The notes beneath the pieces were generated by a model, which was not told where the DNA came from, did no database searches, and was given only the letters and a program-made list of their open reading frames with translations. Below are positions 33,140-41,211 of a stretch of DNA of 64,000 bases, piece by piece. The DNA is from Listeria immobilis (GTDB taxonomy: Bacteria > Bacillota > Bacilli > Lactobacillales > Listeriaceae), in NCBI RefSeq assembly GCF_014322765.1, contig NZ_JAASTZ010000014.1:35901-99900 (forward strand), read 5' to 3'. A program made the translations under genes and the position numbers. Positions within the stretch are counted from its first letter, which is position 1, and each line of letters starts with the position of its first letter.

Positions 33140-33340
33140 ATGGAGATTAGTCAATTTAAAGAAACCATGACAGCTCAAGAGGTAGCGGAGTACTTAGGTG
33201 TGACCCGTCAGACTATTTACAAATGGGCAAATTATGCGGGACTACCAAATAAGCAAATGTGTGGAAGGGTAAGACTATTTAGTCGAAGTCAAATCGACGA
33301 ATGGGTTAAATCAAACAAGGTAGGTGCATCGAATGAATGA
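33140..33340 (+). CDS. Excisionase-like MerR/HTH_17 DNA-binding protein
   Basis: A 66-residue protein that is nearly all winged helix-turn-helix: MTAQEVAEYLGVTRQTIYKW, then VRLFSRSQIDEWV. This is the 'excisionase family' DNA-binding fold, used by phage Xis proteins and small regulators. The position in the early operon fits either excision control or transcription control. The GGAGGTGGG ribosome site is strong. Its 3' end overlaps the next gene by eight bases. Confidence 0.8.
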   Translation: MEISQFKETMTAQEVAEYLGVTRQTIYKWANYAGLPNKQMCGRVRLFSRSQIDEWVKSNKVGASNE

Positions 33341-33608
33341 GCTAATTATGTCTAAGAAATTAGTTAGAGGACACGTAGTAGAATTTTATAAAATAGCGAA
33401 TAGAAAAGTAAGATACGAGCTAAAAAAAGGGCAAGATGCATTAAACTATGGTCCGTTTAACTCGCTACTAGAAGCAGTAAATCATTTCAAAGCAGAATAC
33501 CGGGAACAAGAGTCAATTAGCAGAAAACGAACAGAGGAGCAAGAGCTCATTGACCAGTTTAATGCATGGGATGGCGATGTAAACGATATGGAGGGGTTCA
33601 CTTTATGA
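33333..33608 (+). CDS. Early phage protein of unknown function
   Basis: A 91-residue charged protein (YELKKGQDALNYGPFNSLLE). I start it at ATG 33333 (MNELIMSKKL) because AAGGTAGG lies 8 bases before it; the GTG 9 bases upstream is not preceded by a site. It overlaps its neighbours at both ends, indicating tight cotranslation. No domain recognised. Confidence 0.65.
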   Translation: MNELIMSKKLVRGHVVEFYKIANRKVRYELKKGQDALNYGPFNSLLEAVNHFKAEYREQESISRKRTEEQELIDQFNAWDGDVNDMEGFTL

Positions 33609-33880
33609 CAGGTGAGGAGCTTATAAAGCTAGATGTGTTATCAGAGAAGCTGAACAACGCTAAACACGAACTTCAAGCATTCAGATATGCGTCGCAAACT
33701 AGAAACAGAAAAGTGCTGACTAAAGAGCTTGCAGTAGAATTTGCTTCTAAGTACGGCACATGGCTGGTCACAAACACGGAGCTAGCAATCCAACAAAGTT
33801 CACGCATTCTAGAGCTAGAATTACAGGTTGAGGCCTTAAAGGCAGAACTTGAAGTTTGGAAAGGTGAGGAATCAGAATAG
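33605..33880 (+). CDS. Early phage protein of unknown function
   Basis: A 91-residue helical protein (LDVLSEKLNNAKHELQAF, LELELQVEALKAELEVWKG), with a leucine-rich, coiled-coil C-terminus. ATG 33605 overlaps the previous stop (ATGA) and has GGAGGGG upstream. Function unknown. Confidence 0.65.
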   Translation: MTGEELIKLDVLSEKLNNAKHELQAFRYASQTRNRKVLTKELAVEFASKYGTWLVTNTELAIQQSSRILELELQVEALKAELEVWKGEESE

Positions 33881-33904
33881 TGAAAATAGTAGGAGGCAGA
33901 GTAA

Positions 33905-34447
33905 ATGACAATTTATAAAAAAGATTTACGTGAAATTGTTGAAAAAGGTTTGAATTTGGCAATTAGTAATGAGTGTGAAAGCTGGAAGCAATATCAAAGA
34001 CGCATGTTAACAAAATACATCGAGCAGAATAAGTTACAAGATAGGATAGATATATTCCATAAGAATTTATGTGCGTTACAAAAACAAGCGGGAGAGTTAC
34101 GAGAAGCAATTCCGAGTTGGCGTGGTCCTTTTGTGTGGGTGGATGATTTTCGATACTATGACACATCAGACGCGATGCTGGAGTTTGTAATAGAAGGTCT
34201 CCTATTCGAAAACATACAAGAAGACTATGACCTTTGGTTACAAGACCATCGGGATAAAAAGAAGGCAATTAGAGATGAATATGAAAAGTTAAATGGTCAG
34301 CTTACTAGTTTGAGCCCAGCAAAAGGCTATGACTTACTTCACGAGTTGGGTTTTGATGTGTCTGGTATAGATGTAGCTAAACAAAAGAATGAATTAGTAA
34401 CTGTAGCACTCAATAAAAGTCTATTAGGGGTAGGTGTCAGTAAATGA
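33905..34447 (+). CDS. Early phage protein of unknown function
   Basis: A 180-residue, mainly helical, charged protein (WKQYQRRMLTKYIEQNKL, DLWLQDHRDKKKAIRDEY). The strong site GTAGGAGG precedes its ATG, and its stop overlaps the next start (ATGA). No family recognised. Confidence 0.65.
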   Translation: MTIYKKDLREIVEKGLNLAISNECESWKQYQRRMLTKYIEQNKLQDRIDIFHKNLCALQKQAGELREAIPSWRGPFVWVDDFRYYDTSDAMLEFVIEGLLFENIQEDYDLWLQDHRDKKKAIRDEYEKLNGQLTSLSPAKGYDLLHELGFDVSGIDVAKQKNELVTVALNKSLLGVGVSK

Positions 34448-34773
34448 GTCAAGATAACATAAATCCACAACACTACCAGCAAGGCGGTATACAAACCATT
34501 GACGTCATGAAGGCAAAACTCACACCGGAAGAGTTTAGAGGACACTTAAAAGCAACGGTAATAAAGTACATCACTAGAGAAAGTATGAAAGGCGGTATTG
34601 AAGACTTGCAAAAAGCGCAGTGGTATCTGGATTATCTCATTGCTTTTAACACTAACGTCCCATTTAAGTCACGTGCAGAAATTGACGAAATACTAGACGA
34701 TTATGACAAACTCGAGACTGGAATCAAAGACCTACAAGACCGCATGATGCTGGAGGGTGAGACTAATGAGTGA
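34444..34773 (+). CDS. DUF3310 family protein (SaV-like nucleotide kinase relative)
   Basis: A 109-residue protein whose first half matches DUF3310: NINPQHYQQGGIQTIDVMK, then FRGHLKATVIKYITR and KAQWYLDYLI. This family is widespread in Gram-positive phages and is sometimes annotated as a nucleotide kinase, although its function is not proven. It overlaps genes on both sides. Confidence 0.85.
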   Translation: MSQDNINPQHYQQGGIQTIDVMKAKLTPEEFRGHLKATVIKYITRESMKGGIEDLQKAQWYLDYLIAFNTNVPFKSRAEIDEILDDYDKLETGIKDLQDRMMLEGETNE

Positions 34774-34996
34774 GATAGAATCTCTTGTTGCTATAGCTTT
34801 TCTACTGATAGCCTTTGCAGTGCTCTGCTATTTAGTAGGCTATGCAGATGCAGTGAAGAAAACGAAGGGCGGTGGTCAAATTGAAAGTATGAAAAAAGCC
34901 CGTAACGAAGCGGCAACTTCGAAAACGAGCATACAGAAATTAGTATCTAAACATAATTTAACACGGATGGAGGCTAAAAGCAAATGGTCCAAGTAG
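34766..34996 (+). CDS. Small single-helix membrane protein
   Basis: A 76-residue protein with one N-terminal membrane helix (SLVAIAFLLIAFAVLCYLVG) and a basic cytoplasmic tail. I use ATG 34766, inside the end of the preceding gene, with GGAGGGTGAG upstream. Function unknown. Confidence 0.65.
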   Translation: MSEIESLVAIAFLLIAFAVLCYLVGYADAVKKTKGGGQIESMKKARNEAATSKTSIQKLVSKHNLTRMEAKSKWSK

Positions 34997-35175
34997 GGGA
35001 TACCGTAGAAATACAAGACCGGTCAGGAATAGAAAAAAGGGCAATAGAAGGTCAGTGGTGTTGCGTGCTTGCGGTCATGTGTGATGCCCTTCTAGTAGAA
35101 GATACCACTGGCGATAGATTCTCTATCCCAGCTAGCCAAGTCAAATTAATAAAAATGGAGGAATACACAAGATGA
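34984..35175 (+). CDS. Small beta-barrel-like phage protein
   Basis: A 63-residue protein (VQVGDTVEIQDRSG, WCCVLAVMCDALLVED, FSIPASQVKLI) with the strand pattern of a small SH3/KOW-like barrel. GGAGG lies 12 bases upstream, within the previous gene, and the stop overlaps the next ATG. Confidence 0.6.
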   Translation: MVQVGDTVEIQDRSGIEKRAIEGQWCCVLAVMCDALLVEDTTGDRFSIPASQVKLIKMEEYTR

Positions 35176-35882
35176 GATTAACTTTTGATATTGAAACAGT
35201 AGATGATGCGCTGGAACTGCAAAAGATTTTAAAAGTACTTTCCACAGAAGGGGAGCTAATACAATTCTCTACGGAAGATTCTAAATCAGAGATAGCTACT
35301 AGCAAAGAACAAGAGGAACAAGAACAAGAGGAAGAAGAGCAGGGGCAAGAAGAACAAGAGGAAGAAGAGCAGGGGCAAGAGGAACAAGAGGAAGAACAAG
35401 AGGAACAAGAGGAACAAGAGCAGGGGCAAGAGGAAGAGGAGCAGACACTCACGCTTGCAGATGTGAAGAGAGCCGTCTCTCGATTTGAGGGAGGAACAAA
35501 AAATGTACAAGTGAAATTTGTGATGGTTACTGCTTTCAAAGTTACAGCTCTAAATAAACTAAAACCTTCCGATTATCAGGACTTTATTGAGATGCTAGAC
35601 GAACGCGAAAAAGAGTTTGGTCTTAGTCAAAACACGGACAAGGATGCTTCCGAGAATGAAGATAGGAATAAATCCAAACAGAATACGTCATATGAAGAGG
35701 TGCTTACCCTAGACGCTTTGCGTGTGATGGTTCGTCCGTTTGTTCAATCCAAAAACAATAAGGCTGTTAAGAAAATCTTGCGTGGAAACTTCGGCGTCGA
35801 GGCTATGGCCGAATTGGACGAGGAAGATTACCCTGCTTTTGTCGCTGAACTTGAAAAATCGAAGAAGAAACTAGGTCTCTAA
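35172..35882 (+). CDS. Early phage protein with Glu/Gln repeat and two tandem homologous domains
   Basis: A 236-residue protein. Residues about 40-90 are a near-pure Glu/Gln tract with a repeated EQGQEEQEEE unit, encoded by a GAACAAGAGGAAGAAGAGCA-type repeat that is prone to slippage. On either side of a linker, residues 92-153 (LTLADVKRAVSRFEGG...) and 176-236 (LTLDALRVMVRPFVQSK...) align with each other, both ending in EK-x-GL, so the protein is a domain duplication. The family is found in Listeria phages; its function is unknown. It precedes the recombination/replication genes. Confidence 0.7.
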   Translation: MRLTFDIETVDDALELQKILKVLSTEGELIQFSTEDSKSEIATSKEQEEQEQEEEEQGQEEQEEEEQGQEEQEEEQEEQEEQEQGQEEEEQTLTLADVKRAVSRFEGGTKNVQVKFVMVTAFKVTALNKLKPSDYQDFIEMLDEREKEFGLSQNTDKDASENEDRNKSKQNTSYEEVLTLDALRVMVRPFVQSKNNKAVKKILRGNFGVEAMAELDEEDYPAFVAELEKSKKKLGL

Positions 35883-35883
35883 G

Positions 35884-36405
35884 ATGCCCGAATTATGGAG
35901 GGATATTGAGTCTTATGAGGGGCTTTATCAGGTTTCCAATTATGGCCGTGTAAAAAGCCTCAACTATGCACGAACAGGGAAGGCTCGAAACCTCAGACTT
36001 GGAAAGCATAGACAAGGCTATCGCGAGGCCCATCTGAGCAAAGAGGGGAAGACTAAGATTTTCAAAGTGCACCGTCTTGTAGCAAGTGCCTTCATCCCCA
36101 ATCCAGAAAATAAAAAAGAGGTGAACCACATTGATGAGGTTACTAGCAATAACCATATGGATAATTTGGAGTGGGTCACACCTAGCGAAAATATGAATCA
36201 TGGTACTAGGAATAGGCGTGTAGCAGCTAAAATATCAATACCAATTGTTCAGATAGATATGTCTGGCGAGGTGGTACACCGTTTTGCATCAGCTGCGGAA
36301 GCGGGCAGGCAGGGATTTGATTCGAGCCATATTGTTAAGTGCTGTAGGGGCATACTTACTACCCATAGGGGCTACTGCTGGGAATACGAAAGGGAGGTGA
36401 TTTGA
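35884..36405 (+). CDS. HNH homing endonuclease (NUMOD4-HNH-NUMOD1)
   Basis: A 173-residue free-standing homing endonuclease. Residues 4-50 are NUMOD4 (LWRDIESYEGLYQVSNYGRV), 60-110 the HNH core (FKVHRLVASAFIP, VNHIDEVTSNNHMDNLEWVT) and 118-170 a NUMOD1-like DNA-binding part (VVHRFASAAEAGRQGF). All H-N-H residues are present. Such genes copy themselves into allelic sites by cutting, so it is an optional insert between early genes. The next gene starts on its stop codon (TGATG). Confidence 0.9.
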   Translation: MPELWRDIESYEGLYQVSNYGRVKSLNYARTGKARNLRLGKHRQGYREAHLSKEGKTKIFKVHRLVASAFIPNPENKKEVNHIDEVTSNNHMDNLEWVTPSENMNHGTRNRRVAAKISIPIVQIDMSGEVVHRFASAAEAGRQGFDSSHIVKCCRGILTTHRGYCWEYEREVI

Positions 36406-37589
36406 TGTCACCAAATAGCCATGCCAAGCTGTCAGCCTCGGGGTCGAGTCGATGGCTAAACTGCACGCCGTCCGTTGCCCTTGAGGCAAAGTTTCCAGAG
36501 CAGGGCAGTGGTGGGGTTTATGCGCAGGAAGGTACACTGGCGCACAGCTTTGCAGAGCTGTTGCTTCAAAAGTTTAATGGCGATGTGGACAAGGCGAAAT
36601 ATGCTAGAAAGCTAAACCGTTTAAAGAAAAATAGTTTATATGATGCTTCGATGATTGAGCATGTAGAAGTTTACACAACTATTGTAATTGAGAAGTTTCA
36701 GGAAGCTCATGCAGCAGACAAAAACGCAGTTCTTTCTATTGAGCAACAGCTGGACTATTCCGACTATGCAAGAGGTGGGTTCGGTACAGGTGACGCGGTA
36801 ATCGTAGGCAATGGTGTGGTTGAAATTGTAGACCTGAAATTTGGAAAGGGTGTTCCTGTTTCAGCAGAGGAGAATAGCCAGCTCATGCTTTACGGTCTTG
36901 GCGCATATAATGCTTTCGAATTGGAGCACACGATACACACAGTTCGAATGACTATTGTACAACCTCGCTTAGACAGCGTGACTGAATTTGAGATGGAGGT
37001 AAGTGATTTACTTGATTGGGCAGAGAACGTCGTAAAACCAGCGGCACTACTTGCGGATGCGGGAGAAGGCGAACTAAACGCAGGACCTTGGTGTAAATTC
37101 TGCCGAGCACGCAAAATCTGTAAGGCCCGTGCTGAGGCTAATCTTGCACTAACAAGCTATGACTTTAAAGACCCGCGCTTATTGCAACCAGAAGAGATAG
37201 CAAAGGTGCTTGGTCAGGTTGCAGAGTTGAAAAGTTGGGCGGAAGATGTTAAAGATTTTGCACTGAAAGAAGCAGAGGTTAAAGGCACGGAGTTTCCGGG
37301 GTGGAAATTAGTCGAAGGTCGGAGTAATCGGAGGTATGTTGACGCAGAAATGGTACAAGGCGTTTTAGAGTTAGAGGGCTACTCAGAAGAGGAGTTACTT
37401 AGCAAAAAACTCATCAGTATAACAGATATGGAAAAGCTAATCGGTAAAAAGCAAGTTGGAGTTATTTTAGGTGATTTAATTGAAAAGCCACCTGGAAAAC
37501 CAACACTTGTAATTGAAAGTGACAAAAGGAAAGCAATTAAATTGAAAGCAGGCGCAGCGGATGACTTCGCTGACGACTTAGAAAATTAA
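36405..37589 (+). CDS. DUF2800 protein, PD-(D/E)XK nuclease-like
   Basis: A 394-residue protein of the DUF2800 family found in Gram-positive phage replication modules. I start at ATG 36405, which overlaps the HNH stop and has AGGGAGGTGA 7 bases before it. It shows RecB/Cas4-like features: an RWLNCTPS start, GTGDAVIV...VEIVDLKFGKG nuclease core (D, then E/D-x-K), and a C-terminal cysteine set WCKFCRARKICKAR that may hold an iron-sulphur cluster. Probably a 5'-end-processing exonuclease for phage recombination with the next gene product; inferred. Confidence 0.85.
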   Translation: MSPNSHAKLSASGSSRWLNCTPSVALEAKFPEQGSGGVYAQEGTLAHSFAELLLQKFNGDVDKAKYARKLNRLKKNSLYDASMIEHVEVYTTIVIEKFQEAHAADKNAVLSIEQQLDYSDYARGGFGTGDAVIVGNGVVEIVDLKFGKGVPVSAEENSQLMLYGLGAYNAFELEHTIHTVRMTIVQPRLDSVTEFEMEVSDLLDWAENVVKPAALLADAGEGELNAGPWCKFCRARKICKARAEANLALTSYDFKDPRLLQPEEIAKVLGQVAELKSWAEDVKDFALKEAEVKGTEFPGWKLVEGRSNRRYVDAEMVQGVLELEGYSEEELLSKKLISITDMEKLIGKKQVGVILGDLIEKPPGKPTLVIESDKRKAIKLKAGAADDFADDLEN

Positions 37590-37606
37590 GAGGAGATGTT
37601 GTAAAA

Positions 37607-38194
37607 ATGGTAAAAGTAAAAACAGGTAAGGTCAGATTTAGTTATGTGCATGTGTTTGAGCCATGGGCAGGAGACGAAAGTCAGGAAAAGAAATACAGTG
37701 TTTGCTTAATTATTGACAAAACAGATAAAAAGACAGTTAAAGCTATTAAATCTGCAATTAAGGAATTGAAAGAGAGCAAAGAGGCAATCACTGTCTGGGG
37801 AGGCAAAAATGGCACAGCTCCAAAAAACCTAAAAACGCCGCTTCGTGATGGAGACGAAGAGCGTGACGAAATGGAAGAATTCGAAGGCAAGTATTTTGTC
37901 AATGCAAATAGTAAACGTCAACCCGGCGTAATTAACAAAAAACGGAAAGAACTAACAGCGGAAGAGTTCTACAGTGGCTGTTATGGTCGCGCTAGTATTG
38001 ACTTATATGCATATAACAGTAATGGAAGCAAAGGCATCGCGGTAGGTTTGAATAATTTATTATTCCTAGAAGATGGTGAACCACTTGGATTCAGTGCGTT
38101 AAGTGCAGAGGATGACTTTGACGACGATTTGGATGATTACGATGATGACTTTGACGACGACGAAGAGGATGACGAGGACGAAGATGACCTATGA
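37607..38194 (+). CDS. DUF2815 protein, ssDNA-binding-like
   Basis: A 195-residue protein of the DUF2815 family, regarded as an OB-fold ssDNA-binding protein (T7 gp2.5-like). Beta-rich core (VRFSYVHVFEPW, YSVCLIIDKTDKKT, GCYGRASIDLYAY) and an extremely acidic C-terminal tail (about 35 residues nearly all Asp/Glu), typical of SSBs that recruit partners. It follows DUF2800 and overlaps the polymerase start (ATGA), so it likely serves the phage replisome. Confidence 0.85.
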   Translation: MVKVKTGKVRFSYVHVFEPWAGDESQEKKYSVCLIIDKTDKKTVKAIKSAIKELKESKEAITVWGGKNGTAPKNLKTPLRDGDEERDEMEEFEGKYFVNANSKRQPGVINKKRKELTAEEFYSGCYGRASIDLYAYNSNGSKGIAVGLNNLLFLEDGEPLGFSALSAEDDFDDDLDDYDDDFDDDEEDDEDEDDL

Positions 38195-40125
38195 GTCAAA
38201 AAACACTGAGTATTGATATCGAGACCTACTCAGGTCGGGACATCAGGAATTGTGGTACCTATGCCTATGCGGAGGATGAAGCTTTTGAAATCATCCTCTT
38301 GGCATATGCCTATAGCGACGATAAGGTTGAAATTGTAGACCTTACTATCGATGAACTACCCGAGCATGTACTCGACGATTTGACAAACCCGGATGTACTC
38401 AAGACAGCACATAACGCTAATTTTGAAAGGACATGCCTCGCTAAATACTTTAATTGTGAAATGCCCCCAGAGCAGTGGCGGTGCACGATGGTACATGGTA
38501 CTTTACTAGGATTACCTGCAAGTCTTGACATGATGTCTAAAGCGCTCAAGCTAAATCAGGAAAAAGACAGCGAGGGGAAAGCGCTTATAAGGTACTTCTG
38601 TATGCCTTGCAAGCCGACAAAGGCTAACGGTGGCCGAACACGAAACTACCCCGAACATGCTCCGGAGAAGTGGGCTAAGTTCATGGAGTACTGTAGACAA
38701 GACGTGATAGTAGAGAGGGCTATATCTAAGAAAATATCTAAATTTCCTTTTCCGATAGAGGAGCAACGTAATTGGGAACTGGACCAGCGGATTGTCGATA
38801 GAGGGGTTAAAGTAGACATTTCTCTTGTAAATCATGCTATCGCATGCCAAGAGTGGTATCAAGAACGCTTGTTTAAGAAAGCGAAAGATCTAACAGGCTT
38901 AGAAAACCCGAACTCTGTTGCTCAGCAAAAAAGCTGGTTAGCTGGGAAGGGTTATCCAGTCACTAGTTTAAATAAAGAATCTGTATCTAAACTGCTTGCA
39001 GATATGAAGCTTGACGAGGATGTAAGAGAGATGTTGCTACTACGTCAAGAGATGTCAAAAACAAGCATAAAGAAATATGAAAAAATGAAACATGCAAGAT
39101 GTAATGACGGACGGATTCGAGGCTTACTACAGTTCTATGGCGCTAATCGAACCGGACGTTGGGCGGGGCGACTAGTTCAAGTACAGAACCTTCCTAGAAA
39201 CTATATCAAGGACATTGATGAGGTCAGAAAAGACTTGAAAATAGGTGATTATGAAGCCTTCGAGATGATGTATAGTAGTGTGCCTGATGTACTCTCACAG
39301 CTCATCAGAACCGCTTTTGTTGCGGAAGATGGCTATACCTTCGACATTACCGATTTTAGTGCCATCGAAGCACGTGTTATCGCGTGGCTTGCAGGTGAAC
39401 AGTGGCGATTAGATGTATTTAACAGTCACGGAAAGATATACGAAGCTTCGGCTTCTCAGATGTTTCATATACCTATTAACGAAGTGGACAAGAACTTACG
39501 TCAAAAAGGGAAAGTCTCAGAGCTCGCTCTTGGCTATAACGGCGGCGTGAATGCGTTAATTGCTATGGGTGCATTAGAAATGGGACTTCAAGAGAACGAA
39601 CTGCAAGGCATTGTGGACGCTTGGAGAAAGGCGAGCCCAGCGATTACTAAACTGTGGCGAGGTGTTGAAAACAGAGCGAAGACGGCAATCGCAACGCGAA
39701 AAAGTCAAAGGTATAAAGGACTTACCTTTTATTACAAAGCAGGCATTTTGTTCATCCAGCTTCCGAGTGGACGCGACTTGGCTTATTTCAAAGCTAAGCT
39801 GGTACCCGGCAAATACGGCGAGCAAATATGCTATGAGGGGACCTCAGAAAAAGGTTGGCACAAGCAACACACTTATGGTGGTAAATTAGTCGAGAACATT
39901 GTTCAAGCAATAGCGCGGGATTGTTTAGCGGTCTCGTTACAACGAATTGAGGATGCAGGGATTAACACAGTTATGCACGTGCACGATGAAGCTATCACAG
40001 AAGTTCCAGTATCAGAGAGCTCGATAGAAAAGCTAAATGCGATACTTGCGGAACCAATTCGCTGGGCACCGGATTTGCCATTAAAGGGCGATGGGTTCTC
40101 ATCTGCTTTTTATATGAAGGATTAG
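38191..40125 (+). CDS. Phage DNA polymerase, family A
   Basis: A 644-residue DNA polymerase I-type enzyme. The N-terminal 3'-5' exonuclease domain has DIET (Asp8/Glu10) and HNANFE (res. 73-78), and a YCRQD segment. The polymerase domain has motif A DFSAIEARV (about 387), motif B RQKGKVSELALGYNGG (about 436-451) and motif C HVHDE (about 595). All catalytic Asp residues are present. No 5'-3' exonuclease domain, as usual for phage versions. It forms a module with DUF2800, DUF2815 and the VapE-type protein downstream. Confidence 0.95.
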   Translation: MSQKTLSIDIETYSGRDIRNCGTYAYAEDEAFEIILLAYAYSDDKVEIVDLTIDELPEHVLDDLTNPDVLKTAHNANFERTCLAKYFNCEMPPEQWRCTMVHGTLLGLPASLDMMSKALKLNQEKDSEGKALIRYFCMPCKPTKANGGRTRNYPEHAPEKWAKFMEYCRQDVIVERAISKKISKFPFPIEEQRNWELDQRIVDRGVKVDISLVNHAIACQEWYQERLFKKAKDLTGLENPNSVAQQKSWLAGKGYPVTSLNKESVSKLLADMKLDEDVREMLLLRQEMSKTSIKKYEKMKHARCNDGRIRGLLQFYGANRTGRWAGRLVQVQNLPRNYIKDIDEVRKDLKIGDYEAFEMMYSSVPDVLSQLIRTAFVAEDGYTFDITDFSAIEARVIAWLAGEQWRLDVFNSHGKIYEASASQMFHIPINEVDKNLRQKGKVSELALGYNGGVNALIAMGALEMGLQENELQGIVDAWRKASPAITKLWRGVENRAKTAIATRKSQRYKGLTFYYKAGILFIQLPSGRDLAYFKAKLVPGKYGEQICYEGTSEKGWHKQHTYGGKLVENIVQAIARDCLAVSLQRIEDAGINTVMHVHDEAITEVPVSESSIEKLNAILAEPIRWAPDLPLKGDGFSSAFYMKD

Positions 40126-40135
40126 GAGTGAAAAC

Positions 40136-40303
40136 ATGACAGAATACGCAATGTACCAAGGAGACGATCTACTAATAATTGGCACATTAACAGAACTAGC
40201 AGAATTTAAAGACGTGAAGCGTGAAACTATATTGTTCTACGCTACGCCTTCTTACAGAAAAAGGACGACAGAGAAGGGGCTAAGAGTTATAAAACTGGAT
40301 TAG
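40136..40303 (+). CDS. Small phage protein
   Basis: A 55-residue protein, ATG 40136 with TTAGGAGTG upstream. The sequence (YAMYQGDDLLIIGTLTELAE, then ETILFYATPSYRKR) matches a type of tiny proteins often found after phage polymerases. Function unknown. The stop overlaps the AGGAGG of the next gene. Confidence 0.7.
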   Translation: MTEYAMYQGDDLLIIGTLTELAEFKDVKRETILFYATPSYRKRTTEKGLRVIKLD

Positions 40304-40313
40304 GAGGTTAGAC

Positions 40314-40724
40314 ATGCAAAAACAAAACGTGTACAAAGATGACGTAACTACCAATGACTTATCAACGGCTCTGTGGTTGTATGAAAAAACTAACAGAGAC
40401 TTACAAAAGGCAAAAAATAAATATCACAAGTGGACAGAAGATGAAGACGCATATCTTGCCTATTTTGCTTATTCCAACGATGCAAAAATACAAGATGCAG
40501 CAGACTACTTAAAGCGCACAAGGGACAGTGTAGAAAATCGACTTTCTTATTTGAGAAAACATAATAAAGCAACGTATATGGTCCGTCCGTGGAGCGAAAA
40601 AGAAGATGAATTTATTAAAAAATATTATGCAACCGTTAAAACGATACGGATAGCAGAACGTCTTAGAAGGAGCCCAAGCGCAATAAAAAGTCGGGCGTGG
40701 GCGTTAGGTGTAAATAAAAAATGA
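40314..40724 (+). CDS. Myb/SANT-like two-repeat DNA-binding protein
   Basis: A 136-residue basic protein. Two related segments, WTEDEDAYLAYFAY...AADYLKRTRDSVENRLSYL and WSEKEDEFIKKYY...IAERLRRSPSAIKSRAWAL, each have the W-E-D helix and a DNA-recognition helix of the Myb/SANT or GcrA-like fold. A regulator or replication accessory role in the early operon is inferred. Ribosome site TAGGAGG is strong. Confidence 0.75.
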   Translation: MQKQNVYKDDVTTNDLSTALWLYEKTNRDLQKAKNKYHKWTEDEDAYLAYFAYSNDAKIQDAADYLKRTRDSVENRLSYLRKHNKATYMVRPWSEKEDEFIKKYYATVKTIRIAERLRRSPSAIKSRAWALGVNKK

Positions 40725-40737
40725 AGAAGGAAGCAGA

Positions 40738-40875
40738 ATGACACTAACAACGGACGTAATAAATAATTTACTAAATGTCAAAGAGTCATATCAAGCTTCT
40801 GACGCCTTGATGAAAATGTTATTTGACAAAAAAGCAAGTGCCATTTCTGTGAATTTAATAAAGGAGAGTAGGTAA
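40738..40875 (+). CDS. Small phage protein
   Basis: A 45-residue protein (TLTTDVINNLLNVKESYQA) from ATG 40738, preceded by GAAGGAAGC. No function known. Confidence 0.5.
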   Translation: MTLTTDVINNLLNVKESYQASDALMKMLFDKKASAISVNLIKESR

Positions 40876-40878
40876 TAG

Positions 40879-41118
40879 ATGAATATAATCAAAAAAGGTG
40901 ACAGAGTTCAGACTGTAACGGATACAGAGTGCAATAGGGCGGATTTGCAGGGTTACGCTAAAATCCCAAAAGGAACCCTTTTATACGTAGATACGATACT
41001 AAACCATAAATTACTAATTGTCTCACTTCCTGATGATGACGAACAGAGATATATGCTTAATGTATCAAAGGTATTGGTAGTTAAATATGAGTGGGAGGAG
41101 GTATTAAAGGGCCTGTAG
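40879..41118 (+). CDS. Small phage protein
   Basis: A 79-residue protein (IIKKGDRVQTVTDTECN, GTLLYVDTILNHKLLIVSL) of beta-barrel look. AAGGAGAG is 10 bases before its ATG. Function unknown. Confidence 0.6.
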   Translation: MNIIKKGDRVQTVTDTECNRADLQGYAKIPKGTLLYVDTILNHKLLIVSLPDDDEQRYMLNVSKVLVVKYEWEEVLKGL

Positions 41119-41180
41119 TTATCGCTACTATCTCCCTAATAATAGCGATAATAAGCTTAATCTATAAACTAAATAGCTAG
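41091..41180 (+). CDS. Possible 29-residue membrane peptide
   Basis: From GTG 41091 the frame encodes GGGIKGPVVIATISLIIAII-SLIYKLNS, a single membrane helix. No clear ribosome site lies before it and it overlaps the previous gene. It may be real, as small membrane peptides are common here, but support is weak. Confidence 0.3.
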   Translation: MGGGIKGPVVIATISLIIAIISLIYKLNS

Positions 41181-41211
41181 CAAGATAATTGTAAAGAAAG
41201 GAGGTTAGTAA

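Noticed and set aside
32848..34447. Anti-CRISPR (AcrIIA) genes among small early proteins
   Set aside because: None of the small proteins shows the sequences I know for AcrIIA1-A4 or A12, and these usually lie at the other end of the prophage.
35141..35539. Minus-strand ORF rich in Cys and Ser
   Set aside because: It is only the complement of the Glu/Gln repeat of the real gene on the plus strand; no ribosome site and no plausible protein.
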